The notes under the pieces were generated by a model. It did not search any database, was not told the origin of the DNA, and saw only the letters and a program-made list of their open reading frames with translations. The translations under genes and the position numbers were made by a program. This document shows positions 8,864-16,314 of a DNA stretch of 64,000 bases, piece after piece. How positions within the stretch are numbered: the first letter of the stretch is position 1; the number at the start of each line of letters is the position of its first letter. This stretch comes from JACPFN01 sp964406135 (lineage in GTDB: Bacteria; Babelota; Babeliae; Babelales; Chromulinivoraceae): contig CAYOQO010000005.1 in NCBI GenBank assembly GCA_964406135.1, positions 26,121 to 90,120 of the forward strand. The letters are read 5' to 3'.

Positions 8864-9478
8864 TCAAAACAATTTACGTTCTGCCAATGCTTTACCAACG
8901 GTCAATCGATCAACAAATTCCAAATTTGATCCTATTGGAATTCCTTTGGCAAGGCAGGTAATTTTTAAATTATTTTTTATTGAATTCAACTGTTGCATAC
9001 GTCGAGCAATAAACGCTGCAGTTGCTTCACCTTCAGGAGTTTGATTCATTGAGAAAATAATTTCTTTCGTATTCTCATCAATGCGTGTAATCAATTCTTC
9101 AATTTTTAAATCTTTGGCATGAATTCCTTCAAGCGGTGAAATTACACCACCTAAAACATGATAAACACCGCGAAACGCTTGAGTTCGCTCAAGAACCAAA
9201 AGCTCATGCCATGACTCAACCACACAAATTATACTGTGATCACGCGTCATATCAGAACAAAAAACACACGGATCATTTTTTTCTTGCCAAACAAAGCATA
9301 TTGAACACAAAACAACTTGATCATGTGCTTGTTTTAAAATTTCACAAAATTGATTTAAGCGTTGTTCATCAATTTGCAAAAAATAGGATGAAACACGATA
9401 TAAATTTTTTGATGCCAAAAATGGAATTTGTTGCAATTGACGCATCAGTTTTTTGACGGTTGGCAATTTATCAATCAT
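8864..9478 (-). CDS. recR: Recombination mediator protein RecR
   Basis: RecR works with RecO (and RecF) to load RecA onto gapped DNA. The 204 residues follow the family plan: an N-terminal helix-hairpin-helix region ('LPTVKKLMRQLQQIPF'), a four-cysteine zinc finger 'CSICFVWQEKNDPCVFC' at about residues 58-74, and a Toprim domain ('IICVVESWHELLVLE' to 'GVISPLEGIHAKDLKI'), with the conserved C-terminal 'ARRMQQL' and 'AKGIPIGSNLEFVD'. No dnaX or ybaB neighbour is present, unlike the usual arrangement. Confidence 0.93.
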   Translation of the reverse strand: MIDKLPTVKKLMRQLQQIPFLASKNLYRVSSYFLQIDEQRLNQFCEILKQAHDQVVLCSICFVWQEKNDPCVFCSDMTRDHSIICVVESWHELLVLERTQAFRGVYHVLGGVISPLEGIHAKDLKIEELITRIDENTKEIIFSMNQTPEGEATAAFIARRMQQLNSIKNNLKITCLAKGIPIGSNLEFVDRLTVGKALAERKLF

Positions 9479-9522
9479 TCGATGATTCCTTTTTCAAATC
9501 AGCTTAACTCTTTATTTAATAA

Positions 9523-9632
9523 CTAGGTCCTCATTTTCATGAGGACGACGTAAAAGCAAAAATACTTCTACAACTAACTATAGCTCTAATACATTCTTTT
9601 CGTCATCCTCGACGCCGATCGAGGATCCAGTC
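9523..9632. repeat. Inverted doublet of palindromic repeats (CTGGATCC type)
   Basis: Copy A at 9523-9550 (CTAGGTCCTC ... GAGGACGACG) and copy B at 9601-9632 in opposite orientation (minus strand GACTGGATCCTCGATCGGCG then TCGAGGATGACG). Copy B is nearly the same as the copy inside yacP at 50304-50334. The two lie 50 bp apart between recR and yidC. Confidence 0.65.
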
Positions 9633-9668
9633 ATTTATAAATTGCTTAAGCTTTATAATTTTTTCAAC

Positions 9669-11321
9669 TCACGCATACCGCGCTGCAATCCAACGAACCT
9701 TTTTTACCACAAAAGTTTGCAAAATACCAAATAGGGTATTAACCACAACAAACAATGCTAATCCTGAAGCCAGATATGATGTTACTGCAGCCACAAACAA
9801 TGCAAATCCAATTTTTGAAAATAATTGGCGCGGCCCAACTGAAGGTTGCATGCTTGGCACAAAAATCATACCAACAAAAGTCATAATGCTTAAAATATAA
9901 AACGGATCTGTCGCTGACAAATCAGGCAACCACAAAAATGGCGCACCATATAATTCTGTTGAAGAAGTTAAAACCTTGTTGAGCGCAATCAAAACAGGAA
10001 AATTTAATAACAACGGTAAACAGCCAGAAAAAATCGGCAATCCATGTTTTTGAATTAATTCTGCAGTTGCTTTATCAAGAGCTGCTTTATCATGTTTAAA
10101 TTTTTGTTGAAGATGTTGACGTTTCTTTTCAAATTCTGCTTGTTCACGCATACCACGCTCACTACGAAGTGTAAACGGAACCATCAACAATTTTAAAAAT
10201 AGCGCAACCAAAATAATTGCCCAACCATAGCTGCCTGTTTTTTCTTGTACGAAAATTAATGCATTTGCCAAAGGTTTTGCAAGAAAACTTAAAATTCCAT
10301 AATTAACAAGGGAGCTCAAAGCTGGTGAAACTTTTTTTAAATCTGGCACAGATTTTGGACCAAAATAAAATGACCATGAAAGTTCTGCTTGATCATTGAA
10401 AGGCTTTGATTCAAAAATAGCTTGATATGATTTATCTTCTAATTCTTTCAAATATACACGACCACTTGCTTGTGTGTTTGATGCAAAGCAAACATTGGTA
10501 AAAAATCGAGATGTAAAACCAAACAGTTTTGGTTCAAACCAACATTGCGCTAAATTTTCTGATTTGTTTAAAGCAATATCTTGAATTTTTAAATAATCTT
10601 GAACATGTGCCGCGTTGATCACAGCCTGTAATTCATCAGTCATGGCAGGAGCTGGAACAATCAATCGAACTTGTTCATCTTTTGCTAAATTTTTGCATGA
10701 AACTGATACATCAAATTGATATCGATCATGATAAATTACAAATTTTTTCTCAATTTTTGCAGAACCATGCGTTGCTTGATAGACCAATTCATGCGCAGTA
10801 CCATCTTGAATCGTTTCTGAACTAATCAATTTATAAGCAACTGGAGTTACATCATGAAGTGCTACAGCAAAATATTGATCATCCTTACCCAACATCACCA
10901 CACGTTTGTCATGTTGCCATAAAAGTGTCATGGCCTGAAGCGTTGCTCCACGCGTTGAAAAAACATATTCAGCCAGATCTGTGGTGATCGTGGTCAATTC
11001 TGGCTGCACAACATCTGATGCAAATTGAGTATTTAATTTTAAAGGCGTTGCTACAAATTGCGCAGTTGAAACTGCAACATTTTGTCCTGATGTGAAAATT
11101 TCTGAAACATTTGAGGGCACTGACGGCGTTGAATATTTTTCAATTACAAAATTCACGGCTGTTCCCAACACCGCATATAAAACAAACATGGTCGCCATTC
11201 TACTGAAGGAAATTGACATTTCTTCGCGATTTTTAAAAAAATATCGACTAAAAAGTCTGTTGAAAACAAAAAATGTCGCGGTAAATAAAGCTGATTGATA
11301 TATAATTTCTGCAAAATTCAT
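9669..11321 (-). CDS. yidC: Membrane protein insertase YidC
   Basis: It inserts and folds inner-membrane proteins with or after SecYEG. The start is the ATG at 11321, 8 bases after an AAGG; a TTG two codons upstream is also in frame but less likely. The 550 residues comprise an N-terminal helix, a long periplasmic P1 domain (about residues 60-340), and the five-helix Oxa1 core from 'GSYGWAIILVALFLKLLMVP' through 'GCLPLLLNFPVLIALNKVL' to the C-terminus. The large P1 domain is typical of Gram-negative YidC. The usual rpmH-rnpA neighbours are absent. Confidence 0.95.
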   Translation of the reverse strand: MNFAEIIYQSALFTATFFVFNRLFSRYFFKNREEMSISFSRMATMFVLYAVLGTAVNFVIEKYSTPSVPSNVSEIFTSGQNVAVSTAQFVATPLKLNTQFASDVVQPELTTITTDLAEYVFSTRGATLQAMTLLWQHDKRVVMLGKDDQYFAVALHDVTPVAYKLISSETIQDGTAHELVYQATHGSAKIEKKFVIYHDRYQFDVSVSCKNLAKDEQVRLIVPAPAMTDELQAVINAAHVQDYLKIQDIALNKSENLAQCWFEPKLFGFTSRFFTNVCFASNTQASGRVYLKELEDKSYQAIFESKPFNDQAELSWSFYFGPKSVPDLKKVSPALSSLVNYGILSFLAKPLANALIFVQEKTGSYGWAIILVALFLKLLMVPFTLRSERGMREQAEFEKKRQHLQQKFKHDKAALDKATAELIQKHGLPIFSGCLPLLLNFPVLIALNKVLTSSTELYGAPFLWLPDLSATDPFYILSIMTFVGMIFVPSMQPSVGPRQLFSKIGFALFVAAVTSYLASGLALFVVVNTLFGILQTFVVKKVRWIAARYA

Positions 11322-11439
11322 AGACAATACCTTATAAACATGTAAAAAATAATTATTAAATGCTAAACTGTTGCAACTATATTATCAAAGATCCGACCAT
11401 TAAGCGAATGAATTTATAGCTACAAAAAGGAGTTATTTT

Positions 11440-11793
11440 ATGAAAATGTCAAAACGACATTATCGAATTGGTGAACTTGCAGAGTCTTTAAAAGTTGAAA
11501 AATTTGTTATTCGTTTTTGGGAAAAAGAACTTGGCATAAAATCGGTTCGTTCTCAAGGTGGACAAAGATTTTATGAAGAAAAAGATTTTCAAAAATTTAA
11601 GTTAGTCAAAGAACTTTTATATGATAAAAAATTTACATTAGCTGGTGCTAAAAACGAACTTGAAAACATGAAAAAAAATCGTAACGTTATTGCAACTCAA
11701 GTTGAAAAAAATATCAGCAAAACTTCTTGCGACTGCAAAGAAAAATTAGCACAAATTCGACAGGAACTTTTGAAATTTAAACAAGCACTTTAA
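11440..11793 (+). CDS. MerR-family transcriptional regulator
   Basis: The 117-residue protein opens with a MerR winged helix-turn-helix: 'YRIGELAESLKVEKFVIRFW' around residues 6-25, then 'GIKSVRSQGGQRFYEEKDF'. A short helical dimerisation region follows, with two cysteines in 'TSCDCKE' near the end. There is no long effector-binding domain, so it belongs to the short MerR/HspR-like forms. AGGAG lies 8 bases before the ATG. Its ligand is unknown. It precedes murC by about 70 bases on the same strand. Confidence 0.85.
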   Translation: MKMSKRHYRIGELAESLKVEKFVIRFWEKELGIKSVRSQGGQRFYEEKDFQKFKLVKELLYDKKFTLAGAKNELENMKKNRNVIATQVEKNISKTSCDCKEKLAQIRQELLKFKQAL

Positions 11794-11863
11794 CTTTTTA
11801 CATTTTTAATTTTAATTTTGCTATGCTGACATATCAATGTATATAAAAAACAACGAGAACAAC

Positions 11864-13270
11864 ATGATCAACACAAAAAAACACTTTCATTTTATTGGCA
11901 TCTGCGGCATTGGCATGAGTGGCATAGCAAAAATTTTACTCACACAAGGGTTGAAAGTCTCTGGATGTGATAAAAACATTGACCCTGCACGAGCTCAAGA
12001 ACTTGAAAAACTTGGCTGCCAGATCGGCACTCATCAAAGCTCAATTTGCAATGACGCATCAATCACAACCATCGTTCAAACATCTGACGTACCAGGAACC
12101 CATCCTGAAATTATGCAAGCTCAATCAAAAAACATCCCTGTTCTTTTGCGCGCAGAAATTTTGGCAAAAATTATGCAGGACAAAATTTCAATTGCTGTTG
12201 CCGGAGCTCATGGAAAAACAACAACTTCATCACTATTGGCTCATGTTTTGCTTCACGCAAAGATTGACCCAACGGTGATTGTTGGTGGCCAAATGCATGA
12301 AATTAAAAGTAATGCTCATGCCGGTTCTTCAAAATTTTTAGTTGCAGAATCTGACGAAAGTGATCGTTCATTTTTATTGCTTCCAAAAACGTACACCATC
12401 GTGACCAACATCGATCGCGAACATTTAAACACGTATCACGATTTTGATGATATTAAAAATTCATTTGTACAATTCATGAACAATTTACCAAAAGATGGCT
12501 GTAATTTTATTTGTTTGGATGATACTGGCATTCAATCTGTTCTGCATCGTATCACAACACCATACATGACCTATGGTACAAATCCGCAAGCTGATTTTTC
12601 TATTCACAATGTCAAACTATCACCTGATTTTTCAGAATTTGAAGTGAAAATAAAAGGAATGGATCCTCGTCTCCACGAGGATGAGGGAATTTTGTTTAAA
12701 GTTTCACTCCCTGGCATGCACAATGTTTTAAATGCCACCGGAGTCATTGCTGTTTGCCTGCGTTTAGGACTTGATTCACAAGCAATCAAAAATGGGCTAG
12801 AAACGTTTCAAGGGGTAGACCGAAGGTTTACGCTCAAGGGCATTTCAAAAAATCATGGTGCGATAATTTTTGATGATTATGGACATCATCCCGCAGAACT
12901 TCAAGTCACCTTCAAAGTTGCTCAAACAAAAGCTCAAGCAAAAATCATTGTAGTTTTTCAACCACAACGATTTAGCAGAACCAAGCACCTTTGGCATGAA
13001 TTTGTCCAAACCTTGGCATATGCCCCGATTGATCAGTTAATTTTAACTGATATTTATCCTGCAAGCGAAGCTCCGTTGCCCGGCATCACAAGCCAAAATC
13101 TGGTTCAAGAAATTCAAAAAATAAATCCTGACTTCAATGTCCAATTTATCCCATTTGGTGATCATGGAGAACAAATCTTGGAAAAACTTGAAACAACATT
13201 AACCAAAAATGATCTGCTTTTATTTCAAGGCGCTGGCAAAGTGAATAAATTAGCTGATGCGTTGATTTAA
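11864..13270 (+). CDS. murC: UDP-N-acetylmuramate--L-alanine ligase
   Basis: It adds L-alanine to UDP-MurNAc, the first peptide step of peptidoglycan synthesis. The N-terminal nucleotide-binding motif 'FIGICGIGMSGIAKIL', the ATP loop 'GAHGKTTTSSL', 'ESDESDRSF' and 'FDDYGHHPAEL' mark MurC. The frame opens at 11837, but the family N-terminus fits the ATG at 11864 ('MINTKKHFHFIGICG'). Residues about 265-275 ('GMDPRLHEDEG') are encoded by a palindromic repeat (12659-12688) inserted in frame in a loop before 'LPGMHNVLNA'. With murA at 54 kb it shows that the cell still makes peptidoglycan precursors. Confidence 0.94.
   Translation: MINTKKHFHFIGICGIGMSGIAKILLTQGLKVSGCDKNIDPARAQELEKLGCQIGTHQSSICNDASITTIVQTSDVPGTHPEIMQAQSKNIPVLLRAEILAKIMQDKISIAVAGAHGKTTTSSLLAHVLLHAKIDPTVIVGGQMHEIKSNAHAGSSKFLVAESDESDRSFLLLPKTYTIVTNIDREHLNTYHDFDDIKNSFVQFMNNLPKDGCNFICLDDTGIQSVLHRITTPYMTYGTNPQADFSIHNVKLSPDFSEFEVKIKGMDPRLHEDEGILFKVSLPGMHNVLNATGVIAVCLRLGLDSQAIKNGLETFQGVDRRFTLKGISKNHGAIIFDDYGHHPAELQVTFKVAQTKAQAKIIVVFQPQRFSRTKHLWHEFVQTLAYAPIDQLILTDIYPASEAPLPGITSQNLVQEIQKINPDFNVQFIPFGDHGEQILEKLETTLTKNDLLLFQGAGKVNKLADALI
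12659..12688 (+). repeat. Palindromic repeat inserted in frame in murC
   Basis: ATGGATCCTCG / CGAGGATGAGG with a short centre. It matches the consensus ATGGATCC(C)CG...CG(G)GGATGAGGA and is read as 'MDPRLHEDEG'. It is flanked on both sides by normal MurC sequence and keeps the frame. Confidence 0.8.
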
Positions 13271-13446
13271 AAGAAATAATTTTGCCCAAAATTCCTGAAT
13301 TCAACAAACTTAAACATCAACTTGACTGTTTTTCAAAAAAACAGCGATTCTTCTTGTCTAAATTATTGACTTTATCACCTTCATTTTGGCATTCTTAAAG
13401 TATGAATTAAAAAATGGAGATCCTTAAGGGGATAATGGAGGTTACG

Positions 13447-14019
13447 ATGAACAAAAAATGGTTTTTACTACTTCTTGCTGCCATGCAAGCTGAATCGATG
13501 ATCGAGGCTCGCGGCGGCGGAGGTGGAGGTCATGGTGGTGGCGGTCACGGAGGTGGTGGTCATGGCGGCGGAGGTCGTAGCGGACGAGGTAGCAGCGGCG
13601 CTCATTCAAGCAGAAGCCATAGCGGTGGTAGTCATAGTGGCAACAGAAGTCACAATGGCAGCAGAAGCCATAGCGGACATAACCATTCAGGGCACAATCA
13701 CTCAGGAAATCACAATCATAATTACAATCACTGGAATGGTGGCTGGGGTGCTGGTTGGGGTTGGGGATTTGGCGGTTTATGGTTAGGAATGATGTTGACC
13801 ATGCCTTTATGGTGGAATACTCCACAATCTCAAAATCAATCTGATTTAAAAAATACGGTTATTGACTTACAAAACAAAGTTCAAGATTTAACTTTAAATC
13901 TTAATGATTTGAAAAAATCAAACCCAAATGATCCTAAAATTTCAAGATATGAAAACGATATTGAAGTCAGAAAAAATAAAGTTAAAGAATTAATTGATTC
14001 AGCACAAGAATTAACTTAA
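13447..14019 (+). CDS. Exported Gly/His/Ser-rich protein, unknown function
   Basis: The start is the ATG at 13447, preceded by GGAGG at 5 bases, giving 190 residues; the frame is open further upstream. It begins with a signal peptide ('MNKKWFLLLLAAMQAESM'), then runs of 'GGGGHGGGGHGGGG', a Ser/His/Asn-rich stretch with repeats of 'SHSG' and 'HNHSG', then a Trp/Gly-rich hydrophobic patch ('WNGGWGAGWGWGFGGLW') and a coiled-coil C-terminus. The histidine runs could bind metal. It is first of four similar exported genes with short gaps, so probably an operon making envelope or secreted structural proteins. Confidence 0.7.
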   Translation: MNKKWFLLLLAAMQAESMIEARGGGGGGHGGGGHGGGGHGGGGRSGRGSSGAHSSRSHSGGSHSGNRSHNGSRSHSGHNHSGHNHSGNHNHNYNHWNGGWGAGWGWGFGGLWLGMMLTMPLWWNTPQSQNQSDLKNTVIDLQNKVQDLTLNLNDLKKSNPNDPKISRYENDIEVRKNKVKELIDSAQELT

Positions 14020-14037
14020 AAAATGGAGAATTTAAAA

Positions 14038-14319
14038 ATGAAAAAGAATTTATTAGTAATTTTACTTGCAACTTTTGCAGCAGGAACAATCTCTGCAGAT
14101 GAAGGCGGTGGATTTTTTTCACATCTTGGAGAAGGAATAGAAAAAACTTTTGAAGGTGCTGGAAAAGTTGCCGCATCTCCTACACACATAGGTCAAAAAT
14201 CGAAAAAAGAAATAAAAGAAGAACAAAAAAAGAAAAATGCAGAAAATAAAAAATCAAAAGATCAAGAATCAAAACGACGCCGTGCACGCAGACGTCAAAA
14301 ATCTGAGGATGCAGAATAA
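14038..14319 (+). CDS. Small exported protein with charged tail
   Basis: The start at 14038 ('MKKNLLVILLATFAAGTISA', a signal peptide) has GGAG upstream; 93 residues. The mature protein has a short Gly-rich 'DEGGGFFSHLGEGIEKTFEG' segment and then an extremely charged Lys/Glu/Arg tail ending 'RRRARRRQKSEDAE'. No domain is recognised. It is second in the four-gene exported cassette, 18 bases after the first gene. Confidence 0.65.
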   Translation: MKKNLLVILLATFAAGTISADEGGGFFSHLGEGIEKTFEGAGKVAASPTHIGQKSKKEIKEEQKKKNAENKKSKDQESKRRRARRRQKSEDAE

Positions 14320-14350
14320 AAAATAAATCAAAATATGGAGAGTTACAAAC

Positions 14351-14722
14351 ATGAATAAAAAATTATTGATCCTTCTGGTAGCAACCAGTGGAGTGGGAAT
14401 GCAGATACAAGCACATGGTGGTGGCGGTGGTGGCTGGGGAAGTTTTGGTGGCGGTCTTGCAACCGGCGTTATTCTTACAAGTGCTGTAAATTCTGGAAGT
14501 CGAAATGATCGTGATCCTGCATATTGGGATTACAAACGTGATCGCGAAAATCAACGATCAGTTGATCGAGATATTCGTAAACAAGAACAAGAAATTAAAA
14601 AAACTAAAAGAAACATGGATCGCGCTACAACAGATTCTGAACGAACAAGCTATCAAGAAACTTTAAAGCAACAAAATAAACGTCTTTCAGAATTACAAGA
14701 TCGACGCAATGATCTTGGGTAA
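14351..14722 (+). CDS. Exported Gly-rich coiled-coil protein
   Basis: This 123-residue protein has a signal peptide ('MNKKLLILLVATSGVGMQIQA'), a Gly-rich segment ('HGGGGGGWGSFGGGLATGV') and a highly charged C-terminal half with heptad-like spacing ('DIRKQEQEIKKTKRNMDRA'), probably a coiled coil. It resembles the first gene of the cassette in layout (signal, Gly-rich, coiled coil), suggesting common origin. Third in the cassette; GGAG precedes the ATG. Confidence 0.65.
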   Translation: MNKKLLILLVATSGVGMQIQAHGGGGGGWGSFGGGLATGVILTSAVNSGSRNDRDPAYWDYKRDRENQRSVDRDIRKQEQEIKKTKRNMDRATTDSERTSYQETLKQQNKRLSELQDRRNDLG

Positions 14723-14750
14723 AAAATAAATTAAAAAAGGAAAAAGATTT

Positions 14751-15203
14751 ATGAAGAAAACAAATTTTAAAAAAATTGCACTGTTAAGCACAATTCTTCT
14801 TGCAAGCTTACCAGCATATTCAATTTCAAACGCTGGTATTGCTGCTGCAACGATTGGTTCGGTAGCTGCTGCAACCATTATTGGTGTTGCTGTTTCAAAA
14901 TCTCATAAAAATAAAAAGGAAAAAGAATCTGGATCTACAGAATCTTCAAAATCTAAAAAACAAAAATATAACCAATCAAAATCAGTTTCATCATCAACAC
15001 AATCAAAAAAAGCAATGAAGCATGATTTGAAACGATATGAAAATGAATTAGCAACACATAAAGCTGATTTACAACGCGCAGAACGTAAACAAAAGAAACA
15101 TAACTCAAAATCCGCTGATGCTGATGTTATGAGACACAAAGCTGAAGTTGCAAAACTTGAACCGATGGTTCAAGACTTAAAAGAACGAATTAAAAAATCT
15201 TAA
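14751..15203 (+). CDS. Exported protein with glycine-zipper segment and coiled coil
   Basis: The 150 residues have a signal peptide ('KIALLSTILLASLPAYS') and then 'GIAAATIGSVAAATIIGVAV', a small-residue hydrophobic helix like glycine-zipper membrane segments. A Lys/Ser-rich linker and a charged coiled coil ('ELATHKADLQRAERKQKKH') complete it. Last of the four-gene cassette; a terminator follows at 15259. AAGG lies before the ATG. Function unknown; membrane or surface location is inferred. Confidence 0.65.
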   Translation: MKKTNFKKIALLSTILLASLPAYSISNAGIAAATIGSVAAATIIGVAVSKSHKNKKEKESGSTESSKSKKQKYNQSKSVSSSTQSKKAMKHDLKRYENELATHKADLQRAERKQKKHNSKSADADVMRHKAEVAKLEPMVQDLKERIKKS

Positions 15204-15258
15204 TAAAGAAACTATAGAAAAATTTTGTGTAAGCCTTTAAACCCTTTCACAAAAACCC

Positions 15259-15289
15259 AAAAAAGGCCAGCTTATGACTGGCCTTTTTT
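15259..15289. terminator. Bidirectional rho-independent terminator
   Basis: The stem AAAAAAGGCCAG / CTGGCCTTTTTT with a 7-nt loop ends the exported-protein cassette on the plus strand. It overlaps the stop codon of the convergent lipoprotein gene, so it probably also serves that gene. Confidence 0.88.
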
Positions 15290-15751
15290 TGTAAGCAACA
15301 TCACGGTTAAAATATTTTCATGACTTAAGATAATTTGACACCAAACATTTCCTGGTCTTGAAAATAACAAACAAAGTTCATCAGTACTTTTAAAATTAGA
15401 AACCAAATCCCACCCTAAAATTTCCATCTCCATGTCGTAATACTTTTTTACCATTTCTAAATCTATAAGACTTCCCTTGACGGGATGATAAACAATTTGC
15501 ACGTTTTCTTCATGTTCTTGATCAGGAATTACCGCTTGTAACCGAAACCCAAAAACAGCATCAGGAATTTGAGTCATACGTGCCACAGATTCTTCAAGAT
15601 GTGTGATATCTTGTGATGGCTTTATAATTATTGCTTTTGAATGTTTGCGTGAACAACCTGAAATAAAAAAACAAACCAAGAGACTCAGCAATATTTTCAC
15701 ATTTGCAAAAAATTCAAAAATAAGATGTTTTAATGTTTTGTGCATAATCAT
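15272..15751 (-). CDS. Predicted lipoprotein, unknown function
   Basis: The 159-residue product has an N-terminal hydrophobic segment ending in a lipobox 'ISGC' with the acceptor cysteine at residue 33, so it is probably lipid-anchored. The mature part includes 'AVFGFRLQAVIPDQEHEE' and 'MEILGWDLVSNF', which recalls small periplasmic proteins of about this size, but no family can be named. It lies downstream of rplS and is separated from it by a terminator, so it may be expressed independently or by read-through. Confidence 0.65.
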   Translation of the reverse strand: MIMHKTLKHLIFEFFANVKILLSLLVCFFISGCSRKHSKAIIIKPSQDITHLEESVARMTQIPDAVFGFRLQAVIPDQEHEENVQIVYHPVKGSLIDLEMVKKYYDMEMEILGWDLVSNFKSTDELCLLFSRPGNVWCQIILSHENILTVMLLTKKGQS

Positions 15752-15767
15752 ACCCCACTCAAAAAGA

Positions 15768-15794
15768 AAAGTGGGTTTTATAAAAACCCACTTT
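15768..15794 (-). terminator. Terminator after rplS
   Basis: AAAGTGGGTTTT and AAAACCCACTTT pair around a 3-nt loop. On the minus strand the stem is followed by TTTTC and five T. It lies between the rplS stop (15835) and the lipoprotein gene. Confidence 0.75.
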
Positions 15795-15834
15795 AAAATT
15801 CATTTCAAATATCATCAAATGTGATGAAAAATGA

Positions 15835-16233
15835 TTAAGCTACAGCCGCTTTATTAACTTTAGCTGTTTTTTTAACAACTTTTTCTTTAATTTTTGCAGC
15901 TTCACCAACTTTATGACGAACATAGTATAATTTTGCACGACGAACTTTTGCTTGCGCAAGAATTTTAATTGAATCAATAATAGGAGAATACAATGGATAA
16001 ATACGTTCTACAGCAACATCATCTGCGCCAATTTTACGAACGGTAAATGTTGAAGATGCAGCATTATTGCTTTTTGCAATCACATTTCCAACAAATGTTT
16101 GAACTCGTTTGTTATCGCCTTCTTGAACCCATTGAGCAACTTCTATTTTGTCACCAATGCCAAATTTTGGAAAATTTAATTCGCGAACTGCAAGCGATTG
16201 GATTGTTTCTTTGTTTAATTTATTTGATTTCAT
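15835..16233 (-). CDS. rplS: 50S ribosomal protein L19
   Basis: L19 sits at the 30S-50S interface. The frame is open from 16260, but the ATG at 16233 ('MKSNKLNKETIQSL') gives the usual N-terminus and 132 residues. Core motifs are 'FGIGDKIEVAQWVQEGDNKRVQTF' (split here: 'GDKIEVAQWVQEG', 'KRVQTFVGNVIA') and 'VERIYPLYSPIIDSI'. The tail 'KVVKKTAKVNKAAVA' is Lys/Ala-rich. It is the last gene of the ffh-rpsP-trmD-rplS group. Confidence 0.95.
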   Translation of the reverse strand: MKSNKLNKETIQSLAVRELNFPKFGIGDKIEVAQWVQEGDNKRVQTFVGNVIAKSNNAASSTFTVRKIGADDVAVERIYPLYSPIIDSIKILAQAKVRRAKLYYVRHKVGEAAKIKEKVVKKTAKVNKAAVA

Positions 16234-16314
16234 GATGTTTTTTAACCTTTGACCTATCATTTCATATCATGTTTAAGATTACCCTAAAACATGAACAATA
16301 ACAAATTTATTAAC

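Noticed and set aside
13271..13446. 38-codon frame from a TTG near 13284 and possible promoter (TTGACT) before the Gly-rich cassette
   Set aside because: No Shine-Dalgarno, no ATG, and no matching -10 at a proper distance; the CTGTTTTT/AAAAACAG inverted repeat there has no T run.
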